NCBI RefSeq assembly: GCF_000236785.1
Contig: NZ_AGUF01000028.1
Span: 1 to 64,000 of the forward strand
From: Achromobacter arsenitoxydans SY8
GTDB taxonomy: Bacteria > Pseudomonadota > Gammaproteobacteria > Burkholderiales > Burkholderiaceae_B
Direction: 5' to 3'
DNA length: 64,000 nt
Shown here: positions 46,548 through 55,932 of the stretch, piece after piece
How positions within the stretch are numbered: the first letter of the stretch is position 1
Layout of the letters: every line of letters begins with the position of its first letter
Program-made: the position numbers and the translations under genes
Notes under the pieces: generated by a model
Told to the model about the DNA's origin: nothing
Database searches by the model: none
What the model saw: only the letters and a program-made list of their open reading frames with translations

Positions 46548-47570
46548 ATGACTCGATTGGTTGATGACCTGGTATCCCAGGCGCAAGAACGGTTCGCAGC
46601 GGCTTCAGACGCCGCCGCGCTTGAGAACGCAAAGGCTCGCTTCCTTGGCAAGGAAGGCGCACTGACGGTGCTGCTGAAAGGCCTGGGCAAGCTCGATCCC
46701 GAGCAAAAGCGCGAAGCGGGTGCGCGGATCAATCAGGCCAAGCAAAAGATCGAAGAGCTCCTGAACACGCGCCGCGCAGCGCTGGCGCAGGCGGAGCTGG
46801 ATGCCCGTCTGGCATCCGAAACCATTGACGTCACCCTCCCGGGCCGCGGTCGCGCGCCGGGCGGCATCCATCCGGTAATCCGGACCTGGGAACGCGTGGA
46901 AGAAATCTTCCGCTCCATAGGCTTCGATGTGGCCGACGGCCCCGAAGTGGAAAACGACTGGACTAATTTCACCGCTTTGAACAACCCGCTGGACCATCCG
47001 GCGCGTTCCATGCAGGACACGTTCTACGTCGACATGAACGACGCGGACGGCCTGCCGCTGCTGCTGCGCACGCACACCAGCCCCATGCAGGTGCGCTACG
47101 CCCGCATGAACAAGCCGCCCATCAAGGTTATCGCGCCCGGGCGCACCTATCGCGTCGACAGCGACGCCACGCACTCGCCCATGTTCCACCAGGTGGAAGG
47201 GCTCTGGATCGCCGAGGACATCTCGTTTGCCGACCTGAAGGGCGTGTACACCGATTTCCTGCGCTGCTTCTTTGAAAGCGACGATCTGGTCGTGCGTTTC
47301 CGTCCGTCGTTCTTCCCGTTCACGGAACCGTCCGCCGAGATCGACATGATGTTCACCTCGGGTCCGAACCGCGGCCGCTGGCTGGAAATTTCCGGCTCCG
47401 GCCAGGTGCATCCCCAGGTGGTGCGCAACTTCGGGCTGGATCCCGAGCGCTACATCGGCTTTGCCTTCGGCTCCGGCCTCGAGCGCCTGACGATGCTGCG
47501 CTACGGCGTCAACGACCTGCGCCAGTTCTACGAAGGCGATTTGCGCTTCCTGCGCCAGTTCAACGAATAA
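46548..47570 (+). CDS. pheS: Phenylalanyl-tRNA synthetase alpha subunit
   Basis: A 340-residue class II catalytic subunit. The N-terminal coiled coil (residues 1-100), motif 1 region ([16 protein letters not shown]), motif 2 ([26 protein letters not shown]) and motif 3 ([17 protein letters not shown]) are all present. It forms an alpha2-beta2 enzyme with PheT, encoded 13 bases downstream. GAAGG stands before the ATG. Confidence 0.98.
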   Translation: MTRLVDDLVSQAQERFAAASDAAALENAKARFLGKEGALTVLLKGLGKLDPEQKREAGARINQAKQKIEELLNTRRAALAQAELDARLASETIDVTLPGRGRAPGGIHPVIRTWERVEEIFRSIGFDVADGPEVENDWTNFTALNNPLDHPARSMQDTFYVDMNDADGLPLLLRTHTSPMQVRYARMNKPPIKVIAPGRTYRVDSDATHSPMFHQVEGLWIAEDISFADLKGVYTDFLRCFFESDDLVVRFRPSFFPFTEPSAEIDMMFTSGPNRGRWLEISGSGQVHPQVVRNFGLDPERYIGFAFGSGLERLTMLRYGVNDLRQFYEGDLRFLRQFNE

Positions 47571-47583
47571 CAGACGGCTGATC

Positions 47584-50001
47584 ATGCAATTTCCCGAATC
47601 CTGGCTGCGTACGCTGGTCAATCCTCCGATCGCAACCGATGAACTCGCGCACCGGCTCACCATGGCCGGCCTGGAAGTCGAAGACACCGCGCCCGCCGCG
47701 CCCGCATTCTCCGGTGTGGTGGTGGCGCATATCGTCGAGATCGCTCCGCACCCCGACGCCGACAAGCTGCGCGTCTGCCAAGTGGACGACGGCTCCGGCG
47801 AGCGCCTGCAGATCGTCTGCGGCGCGCCCAACGCCGCCGCTGGCCTGAAGGTGCCGCTGGCCCGCGTGGGCGCGGAACTGCCCGGCGGCATGAAGATCGG
47901 CGTGGCCAAGATGCGCGGCGTGCAGTCGTCCGGCATGCTGTGCTCGGCCCGCGAACTCGGTCTGTCGCAAGACCACGCCGGCCTCCTGGAGCTGCCGGCC
48001 GACATGGTTCCCGGCCAGTCCATCCGCGAAGCCCTGGATCTGGACGACACCCTCTTTACCCTCAAGCTCACCCCGAACCGCTCCGACTGCCTGTCCATCC
48101 TGGGCGTGGCGCGCGAAGTGGCGGCCCTGACGGGCGCGCCGCTGTCGGTGCCCACCGCGGTCGCCGTGCCGGTCACCCTGGACGAGCGCCTGCCGGTGAA
48201 GATCGAAGCGCCGGACCTGTGCGGCCGTTTTGGCGGCCGCGTGATTCGCGGCGTTAACGCCCGCGCGGCGACGCCCGACTGGATGAAGACGCGCCTGGAG
48301 CGCGCCGGCCAGCGTTCGCTGTCCGCACTGGTGGACATCTCCAACTACGTCATGCTCGAACTGGGCCGTCCGTCGCACGTGTTCGACCTGGACAAGATCG
48401 GCGGCGACATCAGCGTGCGCTGGGCGCGCGAAGGCGAGTCGCTCGAACTGCTTAATGGCCAGACCGTAACGCTGGACCCGAAGGTCGGCGTGGTGGTCGC
48501 GGGCGACCAGGTCGAAAGCCTGGCCGGCATCATGGGCGGCGAAGCCACCTCGGTGACGCTGGACACGCAGAACATCTATCTGGAAGCCGCGTTCTGGTGG
48601 CCGCAGGCCATCGCCGGCCGCGCGCGCCGCTACAAGTTCAGCTCCGAAGCCAGTCACCGCTTCGAGCGCGGCGTGGACTACGCCAGCATTCCCGAGCACC
48701 TTGAATTCATTACGCGCCTGATCGTCGATATCTGCGGCGGCCAGGTCGGTCCCGTCGACGACCAGATCGTCAATCTGCCCCAGCGCCCGCCCGTGCGCAT
48801 GCGCCTTGCGCGCTGCCACCGTGTGCTGGGCGTGCCGGTCACGCAGGAACAGGTCGCGAAGATCTTCGGCAGCCTTGGCCTGGAGTTCACGGTCGAAGGC
48901 GACGACTTCATCGTCAGCCCGCCGTCGTACCGCTTCGATCTGGAGATCGAGGAAGACCTGATCGAGGAAGTTGCGCGTATCTACGGTTTCGAGAGCATCC
49001 CCGACGTGCCGCCGATGGCGCGCGCCAAGATGTTCTCGCAGCCTGAAGTGCGCCGCGGCGCGCATGCGCTGCGCCGCCTGACCGCCGCGCAGGACTACCA
49101 GGAAGTCGTCAACTACAGCTTCGTCGAAGCTGACTGGGAACGCGATTACGCCGGCAACGACAATCCGGTGCGCCTGGTCAATCCCATCGCCAGCCATCTG
49201 TCGGTCATGCGCTCCAGCCTGATTGGCGGCCTGGTGGCCAACATCCGCCACAACGCCAACCGCAAGCAATCGCGCGTGCGCCTGTTCGAACTGGGCCGCG
49301 TCTTCGTGCGCGACGCCTCGGCCCAGGATGGTCCGCTTGAAGTTGCCGGCGTTCGCCAGCCCATGAAGCTGGCCGGCGCGGCCTGGGGCCCGGCGGTGGA
49401 AGAGCAGTGGGGCGTGCCCACGCGCCACGTCGACTTCTTCGATGTGAAGATGGACGTCGAGGCGTTGTTCGGCGCCCGCGGTCGTCGCCTGCGTTTCGAG
49501 GCCGCTGCGCATCCCGCGCTGCATCCGGGCCGTGGCGCCCGCGTGCTGCTGGATGGGCAGCAGGTCGGCTGGATCGGCGAATTGCACCCGCGCTGGGCGC
49601 AGCAGGCCGACCTGGCGCATGCGCCCGTGGTCTTCGAACTCGACGTCGTCGCGCTGTCGGAAGGTGAGCTGCCGCAAGTGCGCGAACTCTCGCGCCAGCC
49701 GGTGGTGGTGCGCGACCTGGCGCTGTGGGTCGACGAGGATGTGTCCGCACAAGCCATGCTTGATACCGTGTCTGCTGCCGTCAAGTCCGATGCGCAACTG
49801 GCTGTGGTGCAGGATGCGCGCGTGTTCGACGTGTGGCGCGAGAAGGCCGCAGGCAGCGAACCCGTCGCCGAGAAAAGCCTTGCTTTCCGTTTCTGGCTAC
49901 AGGACACTGAGGTCACATTGGACGAAGCCCGCGTGGCGGATTGCCTGGCACGCATCAAGGATGCATTGGTCAGTGCGCACGGCGCGCGCCAGCGTGCCTG
50001 A
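47584..50001 (+). CDS. pheT: Phenylalanyl-tRNA synthetase beta subunit
   Basis: An 805-residue subunit with, in order, the tRNA-binding EMAP-like domain (residues 40-150), the B3/B4 editing domain (about 210-385), B5 (400-475), a catalytic-like core and the C-terminal ferredoxin-fold anticodon-binding domain (about 710-805; [17 protein letters not shown]). It edits mischarged Tyr-tRNA-Phe and binds tRNA. ihfA begins three bases after its stop. Confidence 0.98.
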   Translation: MQFPESWLRTLVNPPIATDELAHRLTMAGLEVEDTAPAAPAFSGVVVAHIVEIAPHPDADKLRVCQVDDGSGERLQIVCGAPNAAAGLKVPLARVGAELPGGMKIGVAKMRGVQSSGMLCSARELGLSQDHAGLLELPADMVPGQSIREALDLDDTLFTLKLTPNRSDCLSILGVAREVAALTGAPLSVPTAVAVPVTLDERLPVKIEAPDLCGRFGGRVIRGVNARAATPDWMKTRLERAGQRSLSALVDISNYVMLELGRPSHVFDLDKIGGDISVRWAREGESLELLNGQTVTLDPKVGVVVAGDQVESLAGIMGGEATSVTLDTQNIYLEAAFWWPQAIAGRARRYKFSSEASHRFERGVDYASIPEHLEFITRLIVDICGGQVGPVDDQIVNLPQRPPVRMRLARCHRVLGVPVTQEQVAKIFGSLGLEFTVEGDDFIVSPPSYRFDLEIEEDLIEEVARIYGFESIPDVPPMARAKMFSQPEVRRGAHALRRLTAAQDYQEVVNYSFVEADWERDYAGNDNPVRLVNPIASHLSVMRSSLIGGLVANIRHNANRKQSRVRLFELGRVFVRDASAQDGPLEVAGVRQPMKLAGAAWGPAVEEQWGVPTRHVDFFDVKMDVEALFGARGRRLRFEAAAHPALHPGRGARVLLDGQQVGWIGELHPRWAQQADLAHAPVVFELDVVALSEGELPQVRELSRQPVVVRDLALWVDEDVSAQAMLDTVSAAVKSDAQLAVVQDARVFDVWREKAAGSEPVAEKSLAFRFWLQDTEVTLDEARVADCLARIKDALVSAHGARQRA

Positions 50002-50004
50002 ACC

Positions 50005-50343
50005 ATGGGGACTAGTATGCTTGCCGAGCAACGCACCCTGACCAAGGCCGAGCTGGCCGAACTGCTCTTCGAGCGGGTCGGCCTGAACAAACGCGAAGCC
50101 AAGGACATCGTTGATACGTTCTTCGAGGAAATCCGCGACGCCCTGGCGCGCGGAGATTCTGTCAAGCTCTCGGGCTTTGGCAATTTCCAGGTGCGCGACA
50201 AGCCGCCGCGCCCTGGCCGTAACCCCAAAACGGGCGAGACCATTCCCATCGCTGCACGGCGCGTAGTCACCTTCCACGCGAGTCAAAAACTCAAGAGCGT
50301 GGTGGAGCAGGCAGTGCCTGCGGCGCCCGACGCCGCGGAGTGA
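50005..50343 (+). CDS. ihfA: Integration host factor alpha subunit
   Basis: A 112-residue DNA-bending protein with the family sequence [28 protein letters not shown] and the beta-arm [22 protein letters not shown], whose Pro inserts into the DNA minor groove. It pairs with IhfB. The ATG at 50005 gives MGTSMLAEQ, the start used by relatives; a second ATG at 50017 with GGGGA upstream could also serve. The pheT-ihfA-merR order is standard in this group. Confidence 0.97.
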   Translation: MGTSMLAEQRTLTKAELAELLFERVGLNKREAKDIVDTFFEEIRDALARGDSVKLSGFGNFQVRDKPPRPGRNPKTGETIPIAARRVVTFHASQKLKSVVEQAVPAAPDAAE

Positions 50344-50401
50344 TACGCTTTGTCGGTAATTGTTATCGGCACCCGCCGCACCGCGCGCATAAAATCCGCT
50401 T

Positions 50402-50833
50402 ATGACACGTACTGAATCCACCGTTACCTTACCGCCCATTCCCGCCAAGCGTTACTTCACCATCGGTGAAGTCAGCGAATTGTGTGGCGTCAAGCCTCAT
50501 GTATTGCGGTACTGGGAACAGGAATTCACGCAGCTCAAGCCCGTGAAGCGCCGCGGCAACCGCCGCTACTACCAGCATCACGAAGTGCTGCTGATCCGTC
50601 GCATCCGTTCCCTGTTGTACGAGCAAGGCTTCACGATCAGCGGCGCACGCAATCGCCTCGGCGATGCGCGCGACGTGCCGCACGATCAGGACGCCGCCGT
50701 GCGCCTGTCTGGCACAGAGATGCAATCGCTGCGCAACGAATTGACCAACGTGTCGGCGATGCTCGGCGAAGCCCTTGGCAACGCGGCAAGCACGTCGGCC
50801 GCAAGCGCGGGCCAGGCCGGTCCCGCGTTCTGA
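50402..50833 (+). CDS. MerR-family transcriptional regulator
   Basis: A 143-residue protein with an N-terminal MerR winged helix (YFTIGEVSELCGVKPHVLRYWEQEF, then RRGNRRYYQHHEVLLIRRI) and a short C-terminal helix without metal-binding cysteines. This is the small MerR protein that normally follows ihfA in proteobacteria; its target is unknown. The Ala/Ser-rich C-terminus is probably disordered. Confidence 0.93.
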   Translation: MTRTESTVTLPPIPAKRYFTIGEVSELCGVKPHVLRYWEQEFTQLKPVKRRGNRRYYQHHEVLLIRRIRSLLYEQGFTISGARNRLGDARDVPHDQDAAVRLSGTEMQSLRNELTNVSAMLGEALGNAASTSAASAGQAGPAF

Positions 50834-51038
50834 GCATGGCGCGCGGCCTGCGCGTCATTTGAAGTCCAAAGTATTTAAAGCAGTACCTGCGAAGCGCGAA
50901 GATCTTTACGATCGCGCGCAACGCAAGCCGTAGCGCATTGCGCCACGCGCACGCCGCTCCATCATGCGATGCTGATGCAAGCGGGGTACCTAGGGCGCAA
51001 ATTTTTTTGAGTATTCAGCACTTTTTTTGCACCAATGC

Positions 51039-51067
51039 GTGCAAACATTTTTTTGTTCTGCTATACT
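51039..51067 (+). promoter_or_regulatory. Promoter of tRNA-Pro
   Basis: A -10 TATACT (51062-51067) lies 10 bases before the tRNA, with a weak -35 GTGCAA 17 bases upstream and several T-tracts further up. It makes the tRNA independent of the MerR gene. Confidence 0.65.
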
Positions 51068-51075
51068 CTTTTTCT

Positions 51076-51154
<79 letters not shown>

Positions 51155-51162
51155 GCAGTTCC

Positions 51163-51201
51163 AAGGCCGTTAGTGATGAAAATCACTAACGGCCTTTCTC
51201 A
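51163..51201 (+). terminator. Terminator after tRNA-Pro
   Basis: A perfect 15-bp stem, AAGGCCGTTAGTGAT (51163-51177) and its complement (51182-51196), with loop GAAA, then TTTCTCATTT. Confidence 0.88.
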
Positions 51202-51328
51202 TTTCCGGGCCGTTTTCTGTTCGCTTCAATGAACTCGGGCATGAGGACCTTCCGATGTTTACGGCGGTGGAATTCCTGAGCTAACACCGCGTCCCGGCCC
51301 ATGCCATCGGGGTTTGATTGCGGCCCAA

Positions 51329-51358
51329 ACAAAAGCGCCCCGAGATCCGGGGCGCTGT
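51329..51358 (-). terminator. Terminator of the CrpP-like gene
   Basis: On the minus strand AGCGCCCCGG, a short loop, then CGGGGCGCT followed by TTTTGTTTGGG. It lies 10 bases after the stop of the small gene at 51366-51608. Confidence 0.85.
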
Positions 51359-51365
51359 GGATTGA

Positions 51366-51608
51366 TCAATGGCGGTGTCGCGAGCCCGCACGCGCCAAGT
51401 AGCGGATTTGACCAGGGGGAGGGGGCTGGCCGGATTCTGCTACCTCCATCCATCCAGCTTCCCAGGCCTCAACTTTGTCGCGCCATTCCGCTATCGACTC
51501 GCCGGTGTGGCCAGGCATGGCGGCGGCGCGATAGTAGGGGCAGTCCCACAAGGTCAATCCGTCGCGGGCGGCTTGTGCGCCCAGCTTTTGGATGTCGTCG
51601 CGTTGCAT
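51366..51608 (-). CDS. CrpP / ribosome modulation factor-like small protein
   Basis: An 80-residue protein. The segment DDIQKLGAQAARDGLTLWDCPY, followed by WRDKVEAWEAGW, follows the pattern of RMF-like proteins including CrpP: G-x-x-A-A-x-x-G, a Cys-Pro-Tyr, then an aromatic W-x-x-G-W end. RMF inactivates 70S ribosomes as dimers; CrpP was reported in Pseudomonas in connection with ciprofloxacin, a role that is disputed. The ATG at 51608 has GGAGG upstream, and a terminator follows. Here the middle carries an extra stretch (RAAAMPGHTGESIAE), so an RMF function is only suggested. Confidence 0.65.
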   Translation of the reverse strand: MQRDDIQKLGAQAARDGLTLWDCPYYRAAAMPGHTGESIAEWRDKVEAWEAGWMEVAESGQPPPPGQIRYLARAGSRHRH

Positions 51609-51896
51609 TGCAATATCCTCCAAAAGGGGTGATCGGGAAGCAAAGTATTCCGCACGAAAAAGCAATTTTCAATAGTGACCGGGCACTATCTTGCAGGGTG
51701 CCGTCATCATGTGCGCAAGGCGTGGCGAAGGGGGGCGGCAGATCCGCAACGGCCGGGATAAGCCGGCCGCGCGAGCCGGTTTAGCGGTATCTGTTATGCG
51801 CGGATTTTCATGGCTCTGTGCCTTTCGCCATAAGCGCCCCTGTCGGCAGAATGTCTGCCTTGCCGCCGTATCCGCGCGGCTCTTGAGGATGCTTCC

Positions 51897-52811
51897 ATGC
51901 GATACCGCTATGTCACGGCCGATGTGTTCACCAGCCAGGCCTATCTGGGCAACCCGCTTGCAGTTGTGCTTGACGCCGACGGGCTGGGCGCGGTCGAGAT
52001 GCAGCGAATTGCCCGCGAATTCAATTACTCGGAAACCAGTTTCGTGATGCGTCCGCAGGATTCGGCGCACACGGCGCGCGTGCGCATATTCACGCCGGAT
52101 CGCGAGGTGCCCTTTGCCGGGCATCCGAACGTTGGTACGGCAGTGGTGTTGGCGCGCGAGCAGATTGCCGCAGGGCTGCCGCGTCCGGATGCATATGTGT
52201 TCGAGGAAGAGGCGGGCCTGGTGCGCATTGCGTTGTCTTACGGAGCGCAGGGCCTGGAGGGCGCGGAACTGCTCGCGCCGCAGCCTTTGTCGCGCGGCAG
52301 CGAGGCGCCGGCGGCCGCCGTGGCGCGAGCCCTGCGCTTGGAGCCGGCGGACATTGAGGTGTCGACGCATGTGCCCCAGGTGGTTTCCGTGGGCTTGCCG
52401 TTCCTGGTCGTTCAGGTCGCCAATCGCGCTGCCTTGCGCCGGGCCGCGCCGGACGCAGCAGGCTATGAGGCCTTGATGCCGCCGCTGGGCGCGAAGTCGA
52501 TTTATCTCTACACCACCGACACAAGGGGCGACGCAATGGACGCGCCCACCGATGTCCAGGCCCGCATGCTGACCGGGCGCATGACCGAGGATCCGGCCAC
52601 GGGCAGCGCGACGGCGGCCATGACTGCGTTGCGCGCGTCCCTGCTGGATGAAGGGCGGCTGCAACTGCGCGTGGGGCAGGGTGTGGACATGGGGCGCGCA
52701 AGCCTGCTGCTGGCTCATGCCGAGCGTCGGCGCGACGGTGTGTGGGCGGGCGTGGCGGGCCAGGCCGTGGTGGTGATGGAAGGCACCTTGCCTGCGCCGA
52801 CACAGTCCTGA
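51897..52811 (+). CDS. PhzF-family isomerase/epimerase
   Basis: A 304-residue protein of the diaminopimelate epimerase-like fold. The PhzF marks are DVFTSQAYLGNPLAVV at the N-terminus, the acid-base Glu46 in FNYSETSFV, the FTPDREVPFAGHPNVGTA segment and EDPATGSATAAM in the second half. PhzF itself isomerises a phenazine precursor, but no phenazine genes are present, and most members of this family have unknown substrates. It appears monocistronic. Confidence 0.88.
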   Translation: MRYRYVTADVFTSQAYLGNPLAVVLDADGLGAVEMQRIAREFNYSETSFVMRPQDSAHTARVRIFTPDREVPFAGHPNVGTAVVLAREQIAAGLPRPDAYVFEEEAGLVRIALSYGAQGLEGAELLAPQPLSRGSEAPAAAVARALRLEPADIEVSTHVPQVVSVGLPFLVVQVANRAALRRAAPDAAGYEALMPPLGAKSIYLYTTDTRGDAMDAPTDVQARMLTGRMTEDPATGSATAAMTALRASLLDEGRLQLRVGQGVDMGRASLLLAHAERRRDGVWAGVAGQAVVVMEGTLPAPTQS

Positions 52812-52822
52812 TGCGCCGGCAT

Positions 52823-52852
52823 TGCTGGCCGCGCCAGGCGTCGTGTATGCTC
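52823..52852 (+). promoter_or_regulatory. Promoter of the structured leader or small RNA
   Basis: TTGCTG (52823-52828), 18 bases, TATGCT (52847-52852). Transcription would begin near 52859 and reach the terminator at about 53003. Confidence 0.55.
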
Positions 52853-52858
52853 GTTCCC

Positions 52859-53003
52859 CATGAACGCATCGCATCCCGTCCCGGCATGCCGGGCCGATAA
52901 CCGACGAGTCACTCGACGTCTACGTTGAGTGGCCACCCGCGTCCGGGCGCTGAATCTTCAGCGCCCATCCCAGAAGGCCACGATACCCTCGTGGCCTTTC
53001 TTG
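52859..53003 (+). ncRNA. Unclassified four-hairpin RNA (leader/riboswitch or small RNA)
   Basis: Four consecutive hairpins fill about 120 bases: CCCGGC/GCCGGG (52880-52893), CACTCGACG with CGTTGAGTG (52910-52931, one G-U), a perfect GGGCGCTG/CAGCGCCC (52945-52966), and AAGGCCACGA/TCGTGGCCTT (52974-52998) followed by TCTTG. A promoter lies upstream and a GNAT gene 69 bases downstream. I cannot match it to a known riboswitch class from memory. Confidence 0.5.
52974..53003 (+). terminator. Terminator-like hairpin before the GNAT gene
   Basis: A 10-bp stem (52974-52983 with 52989-52998), loop TACCC, and a modest TTTCTT tail. It could end a small RNA or act as the expression platform of a leader. 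Confidence 0.65.
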
Positions 53004-53071
53004 TCTGCAATGTCCATTTCGCTTCCGAGGCGTATCGCAAGGCCTTCGTTTCTTTGATCAAGGAATGAAGC

Positions 53072-53506
53072 ATGACCCATCAAGACCTGGCCATCCGGGC
53101 TTTCCATCCGTCCGACGAGGCGGCCATCATCGCGTTGTGGCACGAATGCGGCCTGACCCGGCCCTGGAATGATCCGCGCAAGGACATCGCGCGCAAGCTG
53201 AGCGTGCAATCCGACCTGTTCCTGGTTGGCGAGGTCGACGGCGTCGTCGTCGCGACGCTGATGGGCGGCTACGACGGCCATCGCGGCTGGATCAATTACC
53301 TTGCCGTATCGCCATCGCACCAGCGGCGCAGCCATGCCACCGCGCTCATGCGGGCGGTGGAGCGCAAGCTGCTGGAGATGGGGTGTCCCAAGATCAATCT
53401 GCGGATCCGCTCCAGCAATATCGCGGTGCAGCGCTTTTACGAAGGCCTGGGCTTTCAGCAGGATGAGGTGATCAGCCTGGGAAAACGCCTGATCCCGGAT
53501 GTCTGA
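53072..53506 (+). CDS. GNAT-family acetyltransferase (YpeA-like)
   Basis: A 144-residue GNAT. The core strands LFLVGEVDGVVVATLMGGYDG and WINYLAVSPSHQ are followed by the acetyl-CoA loop RRSHATALMRAVE and the C-terminal AVQRFYEGLGFQQDEV. The length and the FHPSDEAAIIALWHECGLTRPW opening resemble YpeA. The acceptor is unknown. AAGGA stands before the ATG. The structured leader upstream suggests its expression is regulated. Confidence 0.9.
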   Translation: MTHQDLAIRAFHPSDEAAIIALWHECGLTRPWNDPRKDIARKLSVQSDLFLVGEVDGVVVATLMGGYDGHRGWINYLAVSPSHQRRSHATALMRAVERKLLEMGCPKINLRIRSSNIAVQRFYEGLGFQQDEVISLGKRLIPDV

Positions 53507-53572
53507 AGGCCGGTGGGGGCCGCGCGCCGGTCTCCCGGCGTGCGGCCCCGGGAGACCAGGCTGGCCGCGGCT

Positions 53573-54526
53573 TCAGATGGCCTGCGTGAGGTAGACGGCT
53601 TCGCGTCCGACGATGGGCATGCGGGTGGGCATGAAGATGGTGCAGTGGTCCACCGGAGAGCGGATTTCCTCGGCGCCGTTTATGGCGATCAGTTCGCCCT
53701 TGTCGAAGGTCTCGAAGCCGATGACGGGGCGCGTGAAGCGGAAGTCTTCGGACTTGACCATGTGGACCTCCAGCAGGCGATAGCGCTGCGGCGCAGGCGG
53801 CGGCGCGGCGTCGGCCGGCTGGTCGATCAGGCCCAGGTGGGTCAGGAAGCGCAGCGTCACGTCGGTGGCCAGTTCGGCCGCGGACCGCGCGAAATGCTGG
53901 CCGCATTCCACGACTAGCGCGCCGCCGCTATCCGACGCGGGATCGCCGTGGCGGCCATAGCCCATGACGCCGGTTCCCGGGAACTTGTCCTGCGGCATGA
54001 CCAGGTGCACTTGCGGCGCGCCGACGGCCGACGCCAGCGCGGTGTTGCGGTCCATCTCGTTGTAGACCCAGAAAGGCTGCACGGGCGCGCGGGTGGAATG
54101 GATGTCCAGGACGAAGTCGGCGGCGTCCAGCACCGGACGCATTTCGCGCGCGCGGCGCAGTTCCGGGCTGTCTTCGGGGCCGTCCAGCATGGCGGCCGAC
54201 CAGATGCGGTTCAGGTTGTGGACGAGCTGGCGGTTGTCGTAGGGCCTGTCGATGTCGAAGGCCTCGTAGGCCTCGACGTGGGCGAAACTGACGGTCAGCG
54301 TGCCGATCCTGGGGCGCACGCCGGTGTCCAGCAGGTGGGTGGCGGCCACCATCCCACAGATCTCGTTGCCGTGCGTGATGGCATTGATCAGCACGTGCGG
54401 ACCGGGCTTGCCCGAGTCGAAGCGGTGCACGTACGGAATGCCGGTGTTGCCCTGGCGATAGGCGGAAAGGTCGCGAGGCAGGATTTCGAGCGGAGCGGTA
54501 TCGGGTTCGAAGGCGGGATTCGTCAT
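53573..54526 (-). CDS. Succinylglutamate desuccinylase/aspartoacylase (AstE/AspA) family deacylase
   Basis: A 317-residue M14-type zinc hydrolase. Zinc ligands are His52 and Glu55 (THGNEICG) and His143 (DIHSTR); the catalytic Glu is probably Glu207 in VVECGQH. A small beta domain follows from about residue 230. Family enzymes cleave N-acyl amino acids such as N-succinylglutamate or N-acetylaspartate. There are no arginine succinyltransferase genes nearby, so it is not a standard AstE. It stands alone on the minus strand. Confidence 0.88.
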   Translation of the reverse strand: MTNPAFEPDTAPLEILPRDLSAYRQGNTGIPYVHRFDSGKPGPHVLINAITHGNEICGMVAATHLLDTGVRPRIGTLTVSFAHVEAYEAFDIDRPYDNRQLVHNLNRIWSAAMLDGPEDSPELRRAREMRPVLDAADFVLDIHSTRAPVQPFWVYNEMDRNTALASAVGAPQVHLVMPQDKFPGTGVMGYGRHGDPASDSGGALVVECGQHFARSAAELATDVTLRFLTHLGLIDQPADAAPPPAPQRYRLLEVHMVKSEDFRFTRPVIGFETFDKGELIAINGAEEIRSPVDHCTIFMPTRMPIVGREAVYLTQAI

Positions 54527-54882
54527 TGGAGTCGAAGGGCTGGTTGGGACGGTTGCCGGTGTGACCGCGCATGCGGGCGCGCAGCGCCGGACGCCCGGAC
54601 ATTATGGCGGCGAATGGCCGGTCAGTCTGGAATACGTGCTGCGGCGCATGATCCGCCGTGTCCTTTCCGTGGGTGGAAACCGGCAGTGCAGGGCAATTTC
54701 GCGGGGCGCCGGGAAATTGTGCGCAAGCCTGAAAAAAGGGATTGCCGCGGCTGTTTTCGGGTTCGGCAAGATGCGTTTGCACCAGCTTGTCTAGTACTGC
54801 CTAACCCCTTGAAAACATTGCTTTCCAAGCCTGTTTGTTTTTGGCATATTGCGGCCGGATGGGCGGATTTCTGGAGTGCAGC
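54527..54882. other. Intergenic region, nothing recognised
   Basis: About 356 bases between the divergent deacylase and a small unknown gene. It must hold both promoters, but no convincing -35/-10 pair, operator or hairpin stands out. Base composition drops to more A/T from about 54790. Confidence 0.4.
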
Positions 54883-55137
54883 ATGGGCGCGTGGCCACAG
54901 CGTCAAATAGATGGTTTTCAAGTGCGGTGCGAGGTTGTCAGTCTGGATATCGGCGTCCTGGCCATCGAAGTGACGGTATGCCGGACCGGCAATGGCGGGC
55001 TCCAGCAGCGCTGGTCGCTGCCCCGGTTCGTGACCTTCGAGGACCCGGCCATGGCACGGCGCCACGCGGAACTGGTCTTGTCGGGCATCGTGTCGGTGGA
55101 TGCCTCCACCGGCGAACCGCGCTACGGGATTCTCTAG
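54883..55137 (+). CDS. Small hypothetical protein
   Basis: An 84-residue protein of unknown function, with alternating beta-like segments (FQVRCEVVSLDIGVLAIEVTVCR, then WSLPRFVTFEDPAMARRHAELVLSGIVSVD). The ATG at 54883 has GGAG eight bases upstream. No domain is recognised. Codon usage matches the genome, which favours a real gene. It stands 101 bases before the SYLF lipoprotein gene. Confidence 0.65.
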   Translation: MGAWPQRQIDGFQVRCEVVSLDIGVLAIEVTVCRTGNGGLQQRWSLPRFVTFEDPAMARRHAELVLSGIVSVDASTGEPRYGIL

Positions 55138-55238
55138 CTGGCGCTAGTTTTTGTTTCGTTTATCACATTCGTGTGCCTCGCCAGGAAGGGGCTTGGCCGG
55201 TACAGTATCAGCGCACGACAACAAAAAAGGAGAGTTCC

Positions 55239-55835
55239 ATGTTTGACACTTTTCCTGTCTTGCGCCGCACCGGCATCGCCGCCGCGATCGGCGTTGCCGG
55301 CCTGCTGTTCGCAGGTTGCACTACTACCACCCCCTCCAAGTCTTCAGCCGCGTCGACGGCCGAGCAGCGACAGTCGATGAACAGCGCCGCCAACGCGACG
55401 CTCTCGAAGCTGTATGAAGCCTCTCCCCAGTCCAAGGAGCTGGTGGCCCGCGCCAAGGGCGTGCTGATCTTCCCCGACGTGCTGAGCGGCAGTTTCATTG
55501 TCGGCGCCGAGCACGGCAATGGCGTGCTGCGGGTTGGCGGCGCGAATGCGGGCTACTACAGCACGACGGCGGGCTCGATCGGCTTCCAGGCCGGCGCGCA
55601 GTCCAAGGCGATGGTCCTGCTGTTCATGACGGACGACGCCCTGACCAAATTCCGCAACAGCAGCGGCTGGACCGTGGGCGCGGACGCCACGGTGGCCGTC
55701 GTCAACATCGGCGCGAACGGGCGCATAGACACCAATACGGCGCAGCAGCCGATCGTGGGTTTTGTGATGAACAATGGCGGCCTGATGGCGGGCGTGTCGT
55801 TGGCGGGCACCAAGATCTCGAAGTTAGAACCCTGA
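55239..55835 (+). CDS. SYLF (YSC84-like) domain lipoprotein
   Basis: A 198-residue protein with a lipoprotein signal (lipobox FAGC, Cys27), a Thr/Ser-rich linker and a SYLF/Ysc84 lipid-binding domain (AKGVLIFPDVLSGSFIVGAEHGNGVLRVG, then IGFQAGAQSKAMVLLFMT and a C-terminal GVSLAGTKISK). Bacterial members such as BPSL1445-type lipoproteins are abundant outer-membrane or periplasmic proteins that bind phospholipid and are immunogenic; the function is unclear. AAAGGAGAG precedes the ATG, and a strong terminator follows. Confidence 0.92.
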   Translation: MFDTFPVLRRTGIAAAIGVAGLLFAGCTTTTPSKSSAASTAEQRQSMNSAANATLSKLYEASPQSKELVARAKGVLIFPDVLSGSFIVGAEHGNGVLRVGGANAGYYSTTAGSIGFQAGAQSKAMVLLFMTDDALTKFRNSSGWTVGADATVAVVNIGANGRIDTNTAQQPIVGFVMNNGGLMAGVSLAGTKISKLEP

Positions 55836-55853
55836 CCCTGCCGGTCCCAGGCA

Positions 55854-55890
55854 AAACGCCGCGGAGTATTTCCGCGGCGTTTCTGTTTTG
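55854..55890 (+). terminator. Terminator after the SYLF lipoprotein gene
   Basis: AAACGCCGCGGA (55854-55865) pairs perfectly with 55871-55882, loop GTATT, then CTGTTTTG. Confidence 0.88.
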
Positions 55891-55932
55891 AGCGGGGCAG
55901 GGATGGCATGCCCCGCGCATTGCGACTACCGG

